Shown: piece by piece, positions 6,886-9,372 of the stretch
How the letters are laid out: every line of letters starts with the position of its first letter
How positions within the stretch are numbered: the stretch's first letter is position 1
Assembly (NCBI GenBank): GCA_913775005.1
Contig: CAJYKY010000556.1
Span: forward strand, 1 to 9,372
Reading direction: 5' to 3'
Source: an uncultured Achromobacter sp.
Lineage (GTDB): Bacteria > Pseudomonadota > Gammaproteobacteria > Burkholderiales > Burkholderiaceae_B
DNA: 9,372 bases
Translations under genes and position numbers: made by a program
Notes under the pieces: generated by a model
Told to the model about the DNA's origin: nothing
Databases searched by the model: none
Seen by the model: the letters and a program-made list of their open reading frames with translations, nothing else

Positions 6886-8571
6886 ATGGCCGATCCCACG
6901 TTTTCCCAATCAGAAGTTGGCGAAGAATCCCGCGACGTCAACGCTGCTAAAGGTTGGCACCCGCCCACCGCGCCCGCGTCGCGTGACCGCGGCCTGGGGC
7001 CCTTTCCCCGGCTGATCCTGCGCGGCGCCACCATCATCGATGGCACCGGCGCGCCGCCCTGGGGGCCGGTGGATATCGTGATCGAGAATGACCGCATCAC
7101 GGCACTGGTAAACGTGGGTACGCCGCATAAAGCCATCGACCCGAAGCGCCGGCCGGGGCCGGGCGATCACGAGATCGATTGCCACGGCAAGTTCGTCACG
7201 CCGGGCTTTGTCGATGCGCACGCGCACATCGGCACGCCGTATCACGCGATGAGCGGAATCGTGCCGCCCGCCGACTACATCTACAAGCTTTGGCTGGCGC
7301 ACGGCGTGACGACGGTGCGCGAGATGGGCGCCATGGGCGGGCTGGGCTGGACGATGGAACAGCGCGAGCTGTCCGCCGCCAACAAGATCGCTGCGCCGCG
7401 CATGATCGTGCATTCGGTGTTTCCGGCCGTCAATGACCGCGTGAAGACCATCCACACGCCCGAGCAGGGCCGCGAATGGGTGCGCAAGCTGGCCACGCGC
7501 GGCGCGGACGGCATCAAGTTCTTTGGCGCGCCGCCGGCCATCATGGAAGCCGCGCTGGATGAAGCCGCGCAGCTGGGCCTGCGTTCGGGCTGCCACCACG
7601 CGCAGATGGCGGTCACGCGCGTGAACGCGCTGAAGTCCGCGCGCTGGGGGCTGACAAGTTCCGAACACTATTACGGCTTGCCCGAAGCCTTGTTCGAAGA
7701 CCGCGTGGTGCAGTCGTTTCCTACCGACTACAACTACAGCGACGAATACTACCGCTTCGCCGTCGCCGGTCAGACGTTCATGCAGGCGGCGCAGCCGGGG
7801 TCGGCCAAGTGGCGTCAGGTCATGGACGAATTTCTGGAAGTGGGCCACACCTTCGTGCCTACGTTCAACATCTACGACGCCAACCGCGACCTGATGCGCG
7901 CGCGCCGCGCCGACTGGCACGACGAATACACCTGGAAAGCGGTGTGGAAGTACTTCCAGCCGCAGCGCGGTGGACACGGCGCGTACTGGTATCGCTGGAG
8001 CACTACCAACGAAATCGAGTGGAAGCAGAACTACCGGCTGTGGATGCAGTTCATCAATGAATACAAGAACCTGGGCGGCCGCGTTTGCGCGGGCAGCGAT
8101 TCAGGTTTCATCTTCCAGATCTACGGTTTTGGCTTCGTGCGTGAACTGGAGCTGCTGCAAGAGGCGGGCTTTCACCCCATCGAGGTGCTGCGCGCCGCCA
8201 CGTCGCAAAGCGCGGCGTTGCTGGGCATCGACGACGACACGGGTTCCATCGATGTTCAAAAGCGCGCCGACCTGTTGATCCACAACCAGAACCCGCTGAC
8301 CGATTTCAAGCTGCTGTTCGGCACCGGCGCGATGCGCCTGAACGACGACACGGCCAAGGTGGAATGGCAACGCTGCCTGCAAACCACCATCAAGTCAGGC
8401 GTGGTCTACGACACCGCCGAGCTGCTCGCCGACGTGCGCAAGATGGTCAAGGACAGCTGGGCGGAAGATCCCGACGGTGAACGCCCGCCCTTCGGTGGCG
8501 CGCCCTCGGGCGCGGCGCCTGCCGATCTGCCGGAGGATTCCCCCTGCGCAGGCGCGGGCGAGGCGTCGTGA
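6886..8571 (+). CDS. Long divergent amidohydrolase family protein
   Basis: A 561-residue second amidohydrolase, only distantly like its neighbour. Visible active-site residues are HxH H112/H114 (DAHAH), K211 in DGIKFFG, H237/H238 in SGCHHAQ, H261 in SSEHYYG and D405 in CAGSDSG, so a metal site appears intact. It is well over 100 residues longer than the upstream enzyme. It has a roughly 40-residue polar N-terminal lead before the first beta strand. An aromatic-rich stretch (about 280-395) lies between H261 and D405. A Pro/Gly/Ala-rich tail (about 530-561) ends the protein. The ATG lies 5 nt after the upstream stop, with GGGGG (6871-6875) as ribosome site. No signal peptide is seen. Likely role: a second hydrolytic step or a different amide/lactam substrate of the same pathway. 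The substrate is not recognised. Confidence 0.9.
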   Translation: MADPTFSQSEVGEESRDVNAAKGWHPPTAPASRDRGLGPFPRLILRGATIIDGTGAPPWGPVDIVIENDRITALVNVGTPHKAIDPKRRPGPGDHEIDCHGKFVTPGFVDAHAHIGTPYHAMSGIVPPADYIYKLWLAHGVTTVREMGAMGGLGWTMEQRELSAANKIAAPRMIVHSVFPAVNDRVKTIHTPEQGREWVRKLATRGADGIKFFGAPPAIMEAALDEAAQLGLRSGCHHAQMAVTRVNALKSARWGLTSSEHYYGLPEALFEDRVVQSFPTDYNYSDEYYRFAVAGQTFMQAAQPGSAKWRQVMDEFLEVGHTFVPTFNIYDANRDLMRARRADWHDEYTWKAVWKYFQPQRGGHGAYWYRWSTTNEIEWKQNYRLWMQFINEYKNLGGRVCAGSDSGFIFQIYGFGFVRELELLQEAGFHPIEVLRAATSQSAALLGIDDDTGSIDVQKRADLLIHNQNPLTDFKLLFGTGAMRLNDDTAKVEWQRCLQTTIKSGVVYDTAELLADVRKMVKDSWAEDPDGERPPFGGAPSGAAPADLPEDSPCAGAGEAS

Positions 8572-8572
8572 C

Positions 8573-9372
8573 ATGGGCGTTGATCTGATCCTCTTGTGCG
8601 GGTTCCTGGGCAGCGGCAAGACCACGCTGTTGGTGGACTATCTGAACGACCCGGCCGCGCGCGATACGGGCGTGATCGTCAACGAGGCTGGCGAGGTAGG
8701 GGTGGACGGCGCCATCGTCGCCAATGACAGCGACAACGTGCCGATGACCTTGATGGCCAACGGCTGCGTGTGCTGCTCGCTGCGCAGTGACCTCGTCTAC
8801 ACGCTGAGCGCCTTGCTGGACGCGTCGCGCCCCGACGGCCACGGCCCGCTTGAGCGCGTGATCCTGGAATGCAGCGGCCTGTCGCGGCCTGGCCCGATCA
8901 TCGCGTCGCTGGCTGACCCTGAATTGGCCGGACGCGGGCTGCGCCTGACGGTGGTGTGCACCGACGACTGCGCCCGCGATCCGGATGCGCTAGCCGAGAT
9001 GGATGAGGCCATGGCGCAGTACGGCGCCGCGCATCGCATCGTGCTGACCAAGACGGATCTGCTGCCGCCGGCGGAGCTGGCGGCCCGCGCTGCGCGCGCC
9101 GCCGCGTTGAATCCGCTGGCCACCATCATCGCCGAACCCGACCGCCGCCGCGCCGTGCTCGCGGCATTTGCGCCGACGCAAGGCGTGGCTGACCTGGCCG
9201 CGTTGGCGGCGCGCATGCTGGTGGCGGGAGCCGCATCTGGCACGGCCCATCCGCGTATCCGTGTCATGGCGGCACGCGCGCAGGCCGGCATCAGCTGGAC
9301 GGAATTTTCGGAATGGCTGGATAACCTGGCCGGGCTGTGCGGAGAACGGCTGCTTCGTGTGAAGGCCGTGGT
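8573..9372 (+). CDS. COG0523/CobW-type P-loop GTPase, candidate metallochaperone (3' truncated by window)
   Basis: An open frame starting 1 nt after the upstream stop and still open at the window edge (266 complete codons visible). It is a G3E-family GTPase. Walker A GFLGSGKT is at 10-17, NEAGEVGVDG at 38-47 resembles the switch NEFGEVGID segment, and the hallmark CxCC metal-binding motif is C65-V66-C67-C68. ECSGLSRP is at 99-106, and TKTD at 159-162 stands for NKxD guanine recognition. The last visible residues (from about 245, SWTEFSEWLD) look like the start of the CobW C-terminal domain. Known members deliver or insert Zn, Co, Ni or Fe. Placement beside metal-dependent hydrolases suggests it serves them, which is inference. 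No His-rich tract is seen in the visible part. Only the last portion, perhaps 60-100 residues, should be missing. Confidence 0.92.
   Translation, partial: MGVDLILLCGFLGSGKTTLLVDYLNDPAARDTGVIVNEAGEVGVDGAIVANDSDNVPMTLMANGCVCCSLRSDLVYTLSALLDASRPDGHGPLERVILECSGLSRPGPIIASLADPELAGRGLRLTVVCTDDCARDPDALAEMDEAMAQYGAAHRIVLTKTDLLPPAELAARAARAAALNPLATIIAEPDRRRAVLAAFAPTQGVADLAALAARMLVAGAASGTAHPRIRVMAARAQAGISWTEFSEWLDNLAGLCGERLLRVKAV

Overview
The window is dense, GC-rich bacterial DNA with all genes on the + strand. Codons strongly prefer G or C at the third position, and genes overlap or sit a few bases apart. The gene families and style suggest a beta-proteobacterium, most likely Alcaligenaceae (Achromobacter/Bordetella-like). 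This is inferred from style, because no rRNA or other marker gene is present.

Region 1 (26-2583) is a two-gene translationally coupled unit. It holds an MFS transporter of the metabolite:H+ symporter type, with an unusual Ala/Pro-rich central loop, followed by a DUF2817 protein with the zinc-binding layout of M14 carboxypeptidases.

Region 2 (2584-2802) is the only sizeable intergenic gap. It holds a 13-bp direct repeat, an 11-bp near-perfect inverted repeat, a weak sigma70-like promoter and an 8-bp perfect inverted repeat over the predicted transcription start. It looks like the control region of the second operon.

Region 3 (2803 to the window end) is a six-gene operon. It contains a PotC-like permease, a PotA-like ATPase, a PotB-like permease, two different metal-dependent amidohydrolases, and a COG0523/CobW-type P-loop GTPase that runs off the right edge. 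Gaps between genes are 1-26 nt. No substrate-binding protein is present in the window, although an importer of this class needs one.

Taken together, the window looks like an accessory nutrient-scavenging locus. A secondary carrier and an ABC importer bring in a small peptide-like or amide-bearing compound. Three predicted metallohydrolases (DUF2817/M14-like, Xaa-Pro-dipeptidase-like amidohydrolase, and a long divergent amidohydrolase) would cleave it, and the GTPase may supply or manage metal for them. The individual families are recognisable; the substrate and the GTPase-hydrolase link are inference. No tRNA, rRNA, CRISPR array, insertion sequence or phage gene was seen.
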